Part shown: positions 29,372-40,234 of the stretch, piece after piece | How positions within the stretch are numbered: the first letter of the stretch is position 1 | Layout: every line of letters starts with the position of its first letter | Source of the DNA: Globisporangium splendens | Lineage: Eukaryota > Oomycota > Peronosporomycetes > Pythiales > Pythiaceae | DNA: 64,000 nucleotides | Assembly: GCA_006386115.1 (NCBI GenBank) | Contig: VFIW01000076.1 | Location: 363,726-427,725, forward strand | Reading direction: 5' to 3' | The notes under the pieces: model-generated | The model's database searches: none | What the model saw: the letters and a program-made list of their open reading frames with translations, nothing else | Told to the model about the DNA's origin: nothing | Position numbers and translations under genes: made by a program

Positions 29372-31344
29372 TCATTTGGCGCACACCTGGAACCTGCTCA
29401 TCCTTGATGAGGATGCGGTCAGTCTGCATCCAAAGAGGGAATCTTCATGGGACGTGGATGCCTTTCTGCCGCTCGCGATGGAGTTGAGTGACGCTCGAAT
29501 TTCCTCCATCCGCTTATCAAAATCTGTAAAGTACCACATAACACTTGAGTCACTGAGTCACGAATACGATATGGATAATGGCCACAGCGCGCGCAATGCA
29601 TACCTTTGAAAACGTTGTCCTTATCACCACGATCGTCCTCCGAGTCGGTGCTGTCGCTGTCTCCAACAGATCTTCTTTGATGTGCAACCTTGGGAAAATC
29701 CGACGAGAACTCGGACAATCTCGCATTCAACATGGTTGATATCGAGCCTGCTTCGTCTGAAATTAGCGTAGAGGCTCGATCGGAACGGCGCTCGTGCTTT
29801 TCTGGTGTAGACGAATTTGACGAAGCTCGAGAACTTGATGCAGACAAAATCGGCGAAAGTGGTGGCCGATGTGATGCATACAATACGCTTGTTTTGTAAT
29901 CCGTCAGTTCACTTTCTGCTGAAGATTCACCAAAATCGCTTTGCGCGTCTTTGCCGAGTCTGGAAACGCTTTCTTGGTCTTCAGTTTGATCAGCGTGATC
30001 CATCTTCAGTTCAGATCTGGTTCTCTTTTCGCCGTTTGTGGATACACTGCGCGTTCCCGGCTTAACTAGCTCACGACTGCTATGACTGGTCTCGCTCACG
30101 TCTGGTGCTTGAAACTCTAGTGTTAGTTGATGAAAACGCTCACACAGCGTCGCTAAATCCGCAAACACGGTATCAGCAAACTTGGCTGCTTCTTGCTCCA
30201 ACCCAGCATCATAGAACGGGATTCCAGAGGTCGGGTCAGACTTGAAAAAGTCGCGATGCGCATCGACCATCTCTTCCACGCGACTGAACACTTCGCGCAT
30301 TCTCTTGCGAAAAGCATAGAGCTCTTCGCGTCGCTCGCTCATGGATCGAATTTTGGTGATAGGACTCTCTACCCTGCGTGCCTCGCGCTCTGGCGTTGAA
30401 GAAATTGTAGATAGCTCTGATATGCTGGGGGAAGGCGGTGGAGACACACTTGAACGCGTCGAGCTGTTGTCTCGAGCAGTAGTGTCTTCTTGCGGAGCAA
30501 ACAACGTTCTTCTAAGCCGCGGAGTTTCTTCTCCTTCGCCTCTCACTGAAACTGATGAAGACTGATACGAATTGCGTGAGTGAGTGTCGCTGCTGTCAGA
30601 GTCTCTCGACAGTCGTCGCGAATAGCTGGCAAATGAAGAGACCTCGGATTCTGGCGTGCTTGCAGGGGACGAAAAGCTTGAGTCCCTGACGCGGAAGGGC
30701 GAAAAGAATGTTGAGTCATGCTCTTGTGCATTGAGGCTCTTTGATTCTCTGCGACCTCGTGGGGACTCGTTAGCTTGATTGCTTGCGCTTTCGAGTTGCC
30801 TTCCGCATCGGTCTGTTGACTCAGTACACCTGGACTGCTCAGCTGTGTACCTCAATGGAGATATTTTCGTGCTGCCTCGCAATTCATGATTGCGTGATTG
30901 CTCGGCGCTCTGGTTGGCGAATCTACTACCCATTCGTTCACGGTGCACTTCTGGCACTCGCTGCGGAAATGGAGAGGACCTGTGAACTGCTGCACGATCA
31001 TCTCTTTGCGCTGGCTGACGCGATTTGTACTCGCCCATAGCTGATGGTGCACGCCTTCCTAAGCGCTCCTTGCTTTCCGACTTATAGTCGTCCAGTCGTG
31101 AGGATAGAACAGTCGGTGATTCAACCTGATTGTTCGCTGGTGCATCGTACCGATTCGTTGGCGTCCAAGAAGGATAAGCAGAAGCCACGACGGAGCTGCC
31201 AGCTATTCCTCGACTTGGAGACGAGGATAACGCTGCATTACTGCCATTCTTGATCTCAGCCTTAGATTCGATGGTCCAATCACTGACGTCAAGTTGCCGA
31301 GGCAGCGGACGACGCGTAGCTCGGATTTCGTAGTCCAACGTCAT
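29372..31344 (-). CDS. Ser-rich protein of unknown function
   Basis: Two exons, 31344-29604 and 29523-29372, encode 630 residues. The 80-bp intron starts GTATGC and ends TTTACAG. Without splicing the frame would run into a Cys-containing tail and stop at 29419; splicing gives a helical segment (DFDKRMEEIRASLNS), which I find more likely. The first 300 residues are Ser/Arg-rich and disordered. A helical block at about 320-420 (REELYAFRKRMREVFSRVEE) is the only region likely to fold. The family is not recognised. It lies 166 bp downstream of the OFD1-like stop on the same strand, so co-regulation or an alternative gene model joining the two is possible. Confidence 0.7.
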
Positions 31345-31510
31345 TTTCGCTGCGGTATCTCCTCGCACCTTCGAGTCTCTTAGACTTGCGTCCGAGAAAA
31401 ACTAGGAAAGGTCGCAGCTACACCATTGACCATCACCAGAATGCGGAAAAAACTCACCAACGGAATAATCCAAACAGTCTCAGAACATTTCGTCTCTGCT
31501 AAACTTGGCG

Positions 31511-34500
31511 TCAGAACGAATCACTGCCACTTCCAGCGCTACAAGCAAAGTCACGAAGTCAGACATGCTCACACGAACCTGCAGACAATACAAAACTCGA
31601 TTTGCGTACCTTGACTCAGCAAAAGATCCACCAGACAACTCCAACTCTTGCTCCAACTCATCGGCGCTGTTTTCTCGCTGCTGCCGCTCCGACTCTTCTT
31701 CCACCCTCTTTCCAACCGCTGCCACCTTCTCTTTCGTCGCATCCGTTGCTGTGTTCGGATCTGTACAAGCGACATCTTGCTCAGTGGCACTGCTATCGTC
31801 GACCACCACATCTGTCTTGTGCAGTATTTCGTCTTGTGGGAATATCAAAGTTTCACTTTCTTGAGCATGCAGTTGTGGACTGTCTTCGGGAGATTTGTCT
31901 TCAGTAAGTTGCCGCAATTCCGCAGCCACGTTTTGGCTCTCTTCGTTTTGTTTGTGTCCTTCCTCACGGTCTTGCTCTCCTTCGACTGTATTTCCAGCGT
32001 CTTTTTCACGTGGCTCTTTTTCCTCAAGAAGGATCTGCTGCGACGACATGAACGCCTCCTGCTCTCTTTGTTGTTGAACTCTCTGTTCTTCCTCATTTGC
32101 AATCCTGGCAGTTTCAGCAGCAGCGAGTTCGGCTCTCTCTTTCTCCTGCTGTAGCTCTATCGCACGTGCTGCTGCTTCTTCTTCTGCTATTTTCTCACGC
32201 CTTTCTTTCCTTAGCCGTTCTTCTTCAGCTTCGTATTGTTGCCGTTGTAGTTTCTTTGCCTCCAGTTCTTCTTCAAGTGCCGATTTCTCAATGCGCAAAC
32301 GATCCTGGCGCTCCTGCTCTTCCTGGAGGCGCCTTTGTTCTTGTGCCAATCGCTCCTCCTGCTGTTTTCGGTGCATGTCTGCAGCATCTTGAAGCGCTTT
32401 GCGTTGCTGATCGAGTTCTCGTTGAAGCTTCTCTTCTTGTTCTGCAAGCCTAGCTCTGCGCTCAGCCTCTAAGCGCTCGAATTCCTCCAGCCGTGCTTTT
32501 CGCTGCCGCTCCAACTCTTCATCTGCTTGTCGTTTGCGCTCTGCAATTTCCTTTTCTTCTTGCTCCAATCGCTCTGCTCTCCGCTTTTTGTATTCTCTTT
32601 GTTCCAATAGTTCTCGCTCAATTCGACGTTGGTTCTCTTTCACTTCTCTATCTTCTTCTTCCTCTTGATCGGTTTCTACATTAGAAGGCGTAGTGGCTGC
32701 TGTCGGCAATGGTGCTGCAGTATGAGAAGCAGACGGCTCGACGCCATGGCTTCCTGGCGTGCTTGTCCATCGTTGCGATGAATGCATATTTTGCTGGTAT
32801 TGATTTCCATTTTGCAATCTGTCCATCATCTCCATCATTCGCATCATCAGCATGCGATCCGACCCAAAGTCACCCGAGGGGTTGCCATTAGAACCGACCG
32901 CATCGCCTGAGCCGAACCTGTTTGAACGTTGCGACACCAAGTCACGAGACGAAGTCGTGCCGTGCTTTGCGTTGATGGTCACTTGCGCTTGAGTCAGAAG
33001 TGCATTCAAATTGGTGACTTCTTGACGCAGTGACTCCACGTGAAGCTTCTCGTCTTCATATTGAGCGTGATATTTCTCGACGGCCGCTTCACTCTCAGCG
33101 AGTCGAGTCTGCAAATCGCGCAGTTTCCCCAACAGCTCATTTTCTTTCCAGCTGAAGCGTTCGCGCTCTTCATCGAGTGCTGTCATAAACCTTTTGCGCT
33201 CGTTCGCCAGCGCCGTTGCCTCGTCCATTTTTACAGACAGTAGTTGCTGCTGGGTTTCCTTCAATTCGCTCGACAATTGCTTCACCAGCACATCTTGCTC
33301 TGAGCAGATGACTTTTTGCCGCTCGATTTCGTGCTGAAGCATATCCCGTTCCGCTTCCAAGCGTGCGTTGGAGGCACTCAAACCTTGCAGCGTTTGCTTC
33401 TCACGATCAACACATCTACCTTTTGCTTCGATGTCATCTTCTAATCGTTCCTTTTCTTGTTCCAGTCTCAGGGTCAGCTTTTGAGCGTCTTTCCACGATT
33501 GTTCAGTGGCCTGGGTGATACGTGACAATTAGCATCAGGAACAACAACAACATCCAATACTGCGAAACATTTCTCCATACCGATAACGTGTCCTCCAGTT
33601 TCGAGATCTCGTCACGGAGTGCCTTGTGCTGCAGCCTTTCGTTTTTCATGATGTCTCGCTCGGATGCTAGAACTGCCTCACGCTCAACCAGCTCATCTTC
33701 TTTAATTTTCATGCCATGATTCAATTTACTGCGCTCCAGTTGAAGTTCTTGCTCTTTTTCTCGGATCGACTGCGCAATAAGCCGATCAACATTGGCCTCC
33801 TGGGTTCGCAGATTCTCTTCCCACACTTGCAATCGCTTTGTTTGAGCAGCAAAGTCTCGAAAATCCGTTTCCACTTTGACTTGCAGCTGGGCTTCTTTGA
33901 CTTGGAGCTTCTCCATTTCCTGGAACAGAGACTGCCGCGTCTCGAAAAGTGACGCCTCCAACTGCGTTTGCTTCGCGACGAACGAGAGTTCCAAATCGCG
34001 CTCAGTCTCTTGCAGCCGCTCGGTTCGTTGCCGGTGTTCCTGCAAAAGGGATGCGCGCAGTTTATCTGCTTCCCGCTCGTATTTCTTGCGTTCCTCAACG
34101 CGCATCATCGCAAGCTCCATGGTCTCAAACCTCTCGAGTTCCGCCTGCAGACGCTTTTCACATAGCTCGTCGTATTCCCGTTGGTATTGCAGCATGCGGC
34201 CTTCGATCGATTTCTCTGGCTCCTGCTTCTGAAGCGCGCACTCGGTCAAATACGCAGTCTCCACTCGGCGCAATTGGTTTTCTGATAGCAAACCCCGCAC
34301 AAAGCCAAAGCGCATGCACCAACATAGTTCAATAGCATGCCATCAAGTAGACACCACTCCAAGCCGCTCACTTGCGGACGTACCAAGCGCAAACCGATTG
34401 TCGAAACAGTCGAGCGCCGTTTGTGTTCCCGACTCCATCGTGTGAACCGACAAGTGCTGCGACAATTCATGCATCAGCAGCACGACTAACGGCGTTTTCG

Positions 34501-35301
34501 TCACCACTCCGTCGTGAGTCTGTAACAAAGAGCATTATTGCACCACATGCTTTTTCAGTTGTCATGCGAAGACTTGACTCAAAGAGTGCTGCAGGCCACT
34601 CAACGTAACCAAGTGCAGGGTCGCTTACAAACTTTCCCTGCTGGTCAGGTCTCAATTGCATCATCTACGACCACAAAACAAAGTCATTGGAAAATTGCAC
34701 CCACTCACTTGATCCATTCGGCAACATGAGCACGCTGCCTACCTGAAGGATCGTGTCGGCCGCAACGTATTTCCGGATGCCGCCAATCTCGGGCACAAAT
34801 ACTGCAGCCGTGTGCTCGAGATCTTTCTTCACAAAGTAGTCAAACAGGAGTCCATTCACGAGCTTCTCGTCGCCGCTCCATGTTCTCTGTCCCCATACAG
34901 TTTGACTCGGATTTTCGATCGTCATTGCCGCATTGACACCCTTTGCGTCGCCATTTCTGCCATCTTTTCCCTCTTCCTGGTTCATTGGTTCACACGATGC
35001 CATCGATACCCCAGATGCATCCTCACTAACGCGGCTTTTTGCGCTATACTGCTGCAGTTTTTCAATGAATTTGCGTCGTAGTTGCGCCTACACAAGCAAG
35101 AACGACACGATTGATTGGATCAGCGTCCCGTTTCACACAGACATTGCTACGGGGTCATGGACGTACGCGGATCATCTCGACGGTGCCTTCTTCGCGCAGC
35201 GAGCGGAACATCTCCTGCTTGAACGCGTCGACCGACAGCATCGCCTCTGCGCCATCGTCGGCGCCACCATCTTCCGTCCACATTCTGCATTTCTCCTCCA
35301 T
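31511..35301 (-). CDS. OFD1: OFD1-like LisH and coiled-coil basal-body protein
   Basis: Seven exons: 35301-35167, 35087-34743, 34664-34629, 34519-34384, 34281-33581, 33510-31610 and 31538-31511. They total 3282 bp and encode 1093 residues. All splice borders are GT-AG and keep the frame. The N-terminus (LSVDAFKQEMFRSLREEGT, then AQLRRKFIEKL) and the LisH motif at about 118-150 (KLVNGLLFDYFVKKDLEHTA) match human OFD1. A coiled coil of about 700 residues follows, rich in Glu, Arg and Gln, ending in a short acidic tail (SGSDSF) comparable to the OFD1 end. OFD1 works at centriole distal ends and basal bodies. Here it would serve the flagella of zoospores. Confidence 0.88.
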
Positions 35302-35605
35302 GCTTGGACAATGCGGCAAAATGGGATCTTGAAGGGAAGCCTCTCTTAAGTACGAATTCATGCACTGTAGATATCCGTTAGAGTACGTATTTCTATGTAC
35401 CCATATTAACTTTAAGCGACGAATAATCAGTGTCGAGTCATTGCGACCCGAGCATTCGATTGGCTGTCTGAAACGCCGCAGTTGATGCAATCCTTGCACA
35501 TAAAAAGGGTCGGTGCGTTGCAGAATGCATGTCGCCAAATGATTACAAGAGCTTGTTGTCAGCAAACAACGAAGCAGAAACGACGCCGAGTCGGTTTCAG
35601 TTGGA

Positions 35606-35623
35606 CATCATTTGCAAATTTGC
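35606..35623 (+). promoter_or_regulatory. Inr/FPR core promoter of macro-sirtuin gene A
   Basis: The plus strand reads CATCATTTGCAAATTTGC, a strong oomycete initiator plus flank. It gives a leader of about 65-75 nt before the ATG at 35681 and rules out the in-frame codons upstream. Confidence 0.8.
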
Positions 35624-35680
35624 ACGTCCAAGGTCAAGCCCAGCTACAAGATCCACACGATTCAAGCATTCAAGAAGTCA

Positions 35681-37483
35681 ATGTCGCGCTCCGACCTCGC
35701 CACTAAGTACAAGACACTCGTGTTCTCGATCGCCAAGTCGCTGCTCGCGGAGCGTGGATACTCGCAGCACCACATCGCAGGCGAAGCCACTGGTGACGTG
35801 CGCGAGATCGTGCAGCACTTGCTCGTTACACGTCCACCGCCAGAGGAAGACGAACTGGAACAAGAAGAGAGTCTGTACACGCAGGTGGACGAGTTGCTAC
35901 AACTCGAGCAAATACGCCAAGTGGCCACGGACGCGCATGCGTTACCAAGTGTCGTCGATGGCGATGAAGCACCGGCCATCGCAGACCTCGCTCCATGGAA
36001 CCAGATCGCGCTCTGGAAAGGCGACATCACGACGCTGAAAGCAACTGCGATCGTCAACGCCGCCAACTCGGCGCTGCTCGGATGCTTTCAACCGACTCAC
36101 AAGTGCATCGACAACGTCATCCACTGCAAGGCTGGTCCTCGTCTGCGCACTGCGTGTCACGACATCATGTCTCGCCAAGTAAACGAAGAACCTGTTGGAC
36201 ACGCCAAAATCACGCCGGCGTTTGCTCTCCCATCTAAACACGTGATCCACACGGTCGGTCCACAGTTGAGTCGCGGTCAGTCTCCAACCGCGACTCAACG
36301 CGCGCAGCTGAAATCGAGCTACACGAGCTCGCTCGACCTGCTCCTCGAGACGGTTGGCAGTGACACACCTGCGAGCATCGCGTTTCCATGTATCTCGACG
36401 GGTCTCTTTGCGTTTCCGAGTGACATCGCCGTCCCGTTGGCCGTGAGTGCGGTGGTCGAGTGGCTCAAGGACCACCCGGACACCAGTTCATGGAGAGTCG
36501 TATTCAACACATTTCTGCAAAACGACTACGATCTGTACAAGCAGTGCATCGAGAGTCAACATGTTGGTTTGACGATTCCTGCTCCGACTGCGGTTCCTGC
36601 GTTGGAGAGTGCGAGCGAGCTCCTTGAAGAGGCAGACTACTTGTTGATCACGGCTGGTGCTGGTCTGTCTGCTGCGGCTGGGTTGGACTACACTTCAGAG
36701 GCTGTGATGAAGAAATTCCACCCGCCAATGTATCGACGAGGTCTTCGAACCATGTATCACATGATGGGACCAACGAATCTTCCGGATGAAGTCAGTTGGG
36801 GGTACACATTTAAACACGCTGCTATGATTCGGTACAATTGGGCGAACTACCGGACGGCTCCAACGTACGCGATGCTGAAATCGATTCGAGACCGATTTGA
36901 AAGCAAGATCAACGGTTCTACTTTCGTTGCGACTTCCAATGCCGACGGGATGTTTGGTCAAGAAGGGTTCCCGTTGGACTCGGTCTACACCATGCAAGGC
37001 GATTACGGTTTTCTACAGTGCTTGACGCCGTGCCGCAAGGACAGCGTGTTTGACACGAAGGCGTTCGTTGACCGTGGCTTGCCGCATGTGAATCCAGAAA
37101 CCTACGCAGTTGAGAACGAAGAGGCGATACCAAGGTGCCCAAACTGTGGCGGCGAAATGTTTTTGTGTGTTCGCGCAGGGTCGTGGTTCTTGGACAGTTG
37201 GTTTAAAACACAGCGCCACGCGTACGAAAAATGGCTGTCAAGTGTGCTCGACAAAGTGCGTACAGAGAACAAGAAGCTCGCCATTCTTGAGATTGGAGTG
37301 GGGTTCAACACCCCTGGTGTGCTCCGCCTCCCGGGTGAGCGTCTGGCGACCACCGATGGCGTGAGTCTTGTGCGAGTGAATGAAGCACACCCTGACATCC
37401 CGTTCGACTCGAACGGTGTTGGTGCCGCCGTGGGTGCTAACGAAGCGCTGGCATTCATCTCTCAGAAACTAGGAACTCCATAA
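35681..37483 (+). CDS. Macrodomain-SirTM sirtuin fusion protein A
   Basis: The product has 600 residues. A helical N-terminal part (1-100) is followed by a zinc-type macrodomain (about 105-285) with NAANS at 126-130, the zinc-site pattern CFQPTHKCIDN and HTVGPQ. A sirtuin-like Rossmann domain follows from about 315: GAGLSAAAG at 326-334, TSNADGMF, MQGDYGFLQC, a CPNCG zinc pair, and EIGVGFNTPG. In the MQGDYG motif a Gln stands where ordinary deacylase sirtuins have the catalytic His. This is a known mark of class M sirtuins (SirTM), which ADP-ribosylate proteins, and their partner macrodomain removes the mark. In bacteria the two are usually separate operon genes; here they are fused. A tandem copy follows. 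Confidence 0.9.
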   Translation: MSRSDLATKYKTLVFSIAKSLLAERGYSQHHIAGEATGDVREIVQHLLVTRPPPEEDELEQEESLYTQVDELLQLEQIRQVATDAHALPSVVDGDEAPAIADLAPWNQIALWKGDITTLKATAIVNAANSALLGCFQPTHKCIDNVIHCKAGPRLRTACHDIMSRQVNEEPVGHAKITPAFALPSKHVIHTVGPQLSRGQSPTATQRAQLKSSYTSSLDLLLETVGSDTPASIAFPCISTGLFAFPSDIAVPLAVSAVVEWLKDHPDTSSWRVVFNTFLQNDYDLYKQCIESQHVGLTIPAPTAVPALESASELLEEADYLLITAGAGLSAAAGLDYTSEAVMKKFHPPMYRRGLRTMYHMMGPTNLPDEVSWGYTFKHAAMIRYNWANYRTAPTYAMLKSIRDRFESKINGSTFVATSNADGMFGQEGFPLDSVYTMQGDYGFLQCLTPCRKDSVFDTKAFVDRGLPHVNPETYAVENEEAIPRCPNCGGEMFLCVRAGSWFLDSWFKTQRHAYEKWLSSVLDKVRTENKKLAILEIGVGFNTPGVLRLPGERLATTDGVSLVRVNEAHPDIPFDSNGVGAAVGANEALAFISQKLGTP

Positions 37484-38190
37484 AGCAATAACCACTGCCA
37501 CGAATAATAAGAGCGCTTTGAGTGAATGCAAAGCAAGAGTATCCCACAAATGACAGCCTTTGATGACTTTGGTTTCTTTGTTTGATGAAGTGACTCGCTT
37601 TGCCCAGATCGGACAAACTGCACCACTGGTGCCGAGCTCGCAATTTCCTCCAAGAGGAGTGCCCTCATCCTGCAGCCCTTTTGCGCATCGATCGCGACTG
37701 TATTGTGTTGTAGGCTCGTTTTCCCATTGCCAACTTGGCGACGACTCATCTGTCCACCGACTGTCGACGCTCGAAGTTGTCCAAGAAGCGTCGTCGTGGA
37801 CAGCTTGTCGTTCTTGGTGCTTGAGCAATTTGCATAAACTTAAAGAACCGATGCTTGATGACGTTTCAACCTCCTTTTCAACAGCAACGTGCCAATTGAC
37901 ACTAGAATTTCACATACATTATATATCTAGAGGCAACTTTTTGTTTATCAAAACGAATGCTACATAGTCATACACAGGGTTAATTCACATGGATCAATTG
38001 TTAAAGGGATCGTATGCACGGGCATTTCCTCTTCAGTTTGTCGAGTCATCGAAATACGCGCATTTGATTGGCTACTCTATTCGAGCCGTGATGAGCTAAT
38101 CGACCACCAAATGACAAGACAGGAGAGAAGAGCAGCGACAAACTCTCGGCCAAACAAACCGAAACGCCACATCAAACGAGCAGCATTGCA
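37484..38190. other. Intergenic between the two macro-sirtuin genes
   Basis: A minus-strand frame at 37469-37828 ends in a hydrophobic stretch but has no ATG at its start and no promoter motif. AT-rich after 37830. No gene supported. Confidence 0.55.
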
Positions 38191-38211
38191 GCTCGTCATT
38201 CGTAAATCTGC
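38191..38211 (+). promoter_or_regulatory. Inr-like core promoter of macro-sirtuin gene B
   Basis: The plus strand has GTCATTCGTAAATCTGC, an initiator-like element about 55-70 bp above the ATG at 38264. It differs from the promoter of gene A although the coding starts are identical. Confidence 0.65.
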
Positions 38212-38263
38212 GCTTCTCGGCTCATTGGCCCACACATCCACTCGCACGCACAGACCAAGGCGA

Positions 38264-40066
38264 ATGTCGCGCTCCGACCTCGCCACTAAGTACAAGACAC
38301 TCGTGTTCTCGATCGCCAAGTCGCTGCTCGCGGAGCGTGGATACTCGCAGCACCACATCGCAGGCGAAGCCACTGGTGACGTGCGCGAGATCGTGCAGCA
38401 CTTGCTCGTTACACGTCCACCGCCAGAGGAAGACGAACTGGAACAAGAAGAGAGTCTGTACACGCAGGTGGACGAGTTGCTACAACTCGAGCAAATACGC
38501 CAAGTGGCCACGGACGCGCATGCGTTACCAAGTGTCGTCGATGGCGATGAAGCACCGGCCATCGCAGACCTCGCTCCATGGAACCAGATCGCGCTCTGGA
38601 AAGGCGACATCACGACGCTGAAAGCGACTGCGATCGTCAACGCCGCCAACTCGGCGCTGCTCGGATGCTTTCAACCGACTCACAAGTGCATCGACAACGT
38701 CATCCACTGCAAGGCTGGTCCTCGTCTGCGCACTGCGTGTCACGACATCATGTCTCGCCAAGTAAACGAAGAACCTGTTGGACACGCCAAAATCACGCCG
38801 GCGTTTGCTCTCCCATCTAAACACGTGATCCACACGGTCGGTCCACAGTTGAGTCGCGGTCAGTCTCCAACCGCGACTCAACGCGCGCAGCTGAAATCGA
38901 GCTACACGAGCTCGCTCGACCTGCTCCTCGAGACGGTTGGCAGTGACACACCTGCGAGCATCGCGTTTCCATGTATCTCGACGGGTCTCTTTGCGTTTCC
39001 GAGTGACATCGCCGTCCCGTTGGCCGTGAGTGCGGTGGTCGAGTGGCTCAAGGACCACCCGGACACCAGTTCATGGAGAGTCGTATTCAACACATTTCTG
39101 CAAAACGACTACGATCTGTACAAGCAGTGCATCGAGAGTCAACATGTTGGTTTGACGATTCCTGCTCCGACTGCGGTTCCTGCGTTGGAGAGTGCGAGCG
39201 AGCTTCTTGAAGAGGCAGACTACTTGTTGATCACGGCTGGTGCTGGTCTGTCTGCTGCGGCTGGGTTGGACTACACTTCAGAGGCTGTGATGAAGAAATT
39301 TCATCCGTCCTTACAAAAGCGTGGTCTTCGAACGATGTACCATTTGGTCGGTCGAACGGATTTCCCGTTGGAATTCTTCTGGGGCTACTACTTCACACAG
39401 ATCAACAACGTGCGCTTCAACTGGACCAAGCACCGCACTGCGCCAACGTATGCGACCCTGAAATCGATTCGAGACCGATTTGAGAGCAAAGTCAAGGGGT
39501 CCACTTTCGTCGCGACCTCGAATGCCGATGGCATGTTTGGTCAGGAAGGGTTCGATCTCGATTCCGTGTACACGATGCAAGGCGATTACGGCTATCTGCA
39601 ATGCAAGACGCCGTGCAGCAGGGAGAGTGTGTTTGACATGAAGCCGTTCATTGACCGTGCCTTGCCACACATCAACCCGGAAACGTACCACATCGACAGC
39701 GAAGAAGGGATGCCAAAGTGTCCAAACTGCGGCGGCGACATGTACCTCTCGTTGCTCTATGGGCCAAGATCCCTCGAGAAAGTCCGGGCCAAGCAGAAGA
39801 AGGTCTACCAGGAGTGGCTCTCGAATGTACTCGAGAAAGTGCGGACTGAAGACAAGAAACTCGTGATTCTCGAAATCGGCGTGGGGTTCAACACCCCTGG
39901 TGTGCTCCGCCTCCCAGATGAACGTCTGGCGACCGTGGATGGCGTGAGTCTCGTGCGCGTGAACGAAGCCCAGTCTGACATCCCCTTCGACTCGAACGGA
40001 CTCGGCGTCGCGGTGGACGCGAACGACGCGCTCGAGTTCTTGCAACGCAAACTCGTGAGTCCGTGA
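38264..40066 (+). CDS. Macrodomain-SirTM sirtuin fusion protein B
   Basis: The product has 600 residues, the same length and domain order as protein A. Residues 1-345 are identical to A in my reading: the whole N-terminal part, the macrodomain and the first sirtuin motif. The remaining 255 residues are clearly diverged but keep the class M marks: TSNADGMF, MQGDYGYLQC, CPNCGG and EIGVGFNTPG. Substitutions cluster in the sirtuin segment after FHP (LQKRGLRTMYHLVG against MYRRGLRTMYHMMG), which should form part of the substrate side. This suggests two isoforms with one shared eraser domain and different transferase specificity (inference). The start at 38264 is fixed by homology and the promoter element. 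Confidence 0.9.
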   Translation: MSRSDLATKYKTLVFSIAKSLLAERGYSQHHIAGEATGDVREIVQHLLVTRPPPEEDELEQEESLYTQVDELLQLEQIRQVATDAHALPSVVDGDEAPAIADLAPWNQIALWKGDITTLKATAIVNAANSALLGCFQPTHKCIDNVIHCKAGPRLRTACHDIMSRQVNEEPVGHAKITPAFALPSKHVIHTVGPQLSRGQSPTATQRAQLKSSYTSSLDLLLETVGSDTPASIAFPCISTGLFAFPSDIAVPLAVSAVVEWLKDHPDTSSWRVVFNTFLQNDYDLYKQCIESQHVGLTIPAPTAVPALESASELLEEADYLLITAGAGLSAAAGLDYTSEAVMKKFHPSLQKRGLRTMYHLVGRTDFPLEFFWGYYFTQINNVRFNWTKHRTAPTYATLKSIRDRFESKVKGSTFVATSNADGMFGQEGFDLDSVYTMQGDYGYLQCKTPCSRESVFDMKPFIDRALPHINPETYHIDSEEGMPKCPNCGGDMYLSLLYGPRSLEKVRAKQKKVYQEWLSNVLEKVRTEDKKLVILEIGVGFNTPGVLRLPDERLATVDGVSLVRVNEAQSDIPFDSNGLGVAVDANDALEFLQRKLVSP

Positions 40067-40077
40067 TCTGATTTTGC

Positions 40078-40120
40078 ACCCTACCAGAATGCATTCTAGT
40101 AGGGTATAATATATCCTACT
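40078..40120. repeat. Nested inverted repeats with ACCCTAC/GTAGGGT arms
   Basis: A 28-bp near-perfect palindrome (arms ACCCTACC and AGTAGGGT around AGAATGCATTCT) overlaps a second inverted repeat (AGTAGG ... CCTACT) enclosing TATAATATAT. It follows the stop of macro-sirtuin B. It could be a 3'-end hairpin or the remnant of a small inverted-repeat element. Confidence 0.7.
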
Positions 40121-40234
40121 TAATGAAAGAGTTTCAGCCAATCAGAATAAAGATTTTGTACCAACACATTTTACCCTATAAAAGTGCACAGGCTAAACTC
40201 AAGCTGACTGCTGTTGTCATGCACACAACTGACA

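Noticed and set aside
29419..29603. Unspliced tail of the Ser-rich protein with a CARCGHYPY stretch, read as a zinc finger
   Set aside because: The sequence is a GT-AG intron with good borders; only two cysteines are present.
29372..35301. One single gene joining the OFD1-like and Ser-rich frames
   Set aside because: A spliced stop at 31511 gives a natural acidic end, and the next frame has its own ATG; transcripts could still overturn this.
37469..37828. Minus-strand frame ending in a hydrophobic segment
   Set aside because: No ATG at its start, overlaps the end of macro-sirtuin A, no promoter.
39311..40141. 276-codon minus-strand frame opposite macro-sirtuin B
   Set aside because: Shadow of the sirtuin-coding strand and not matched opposite gene A beyond what shared sequence explains.
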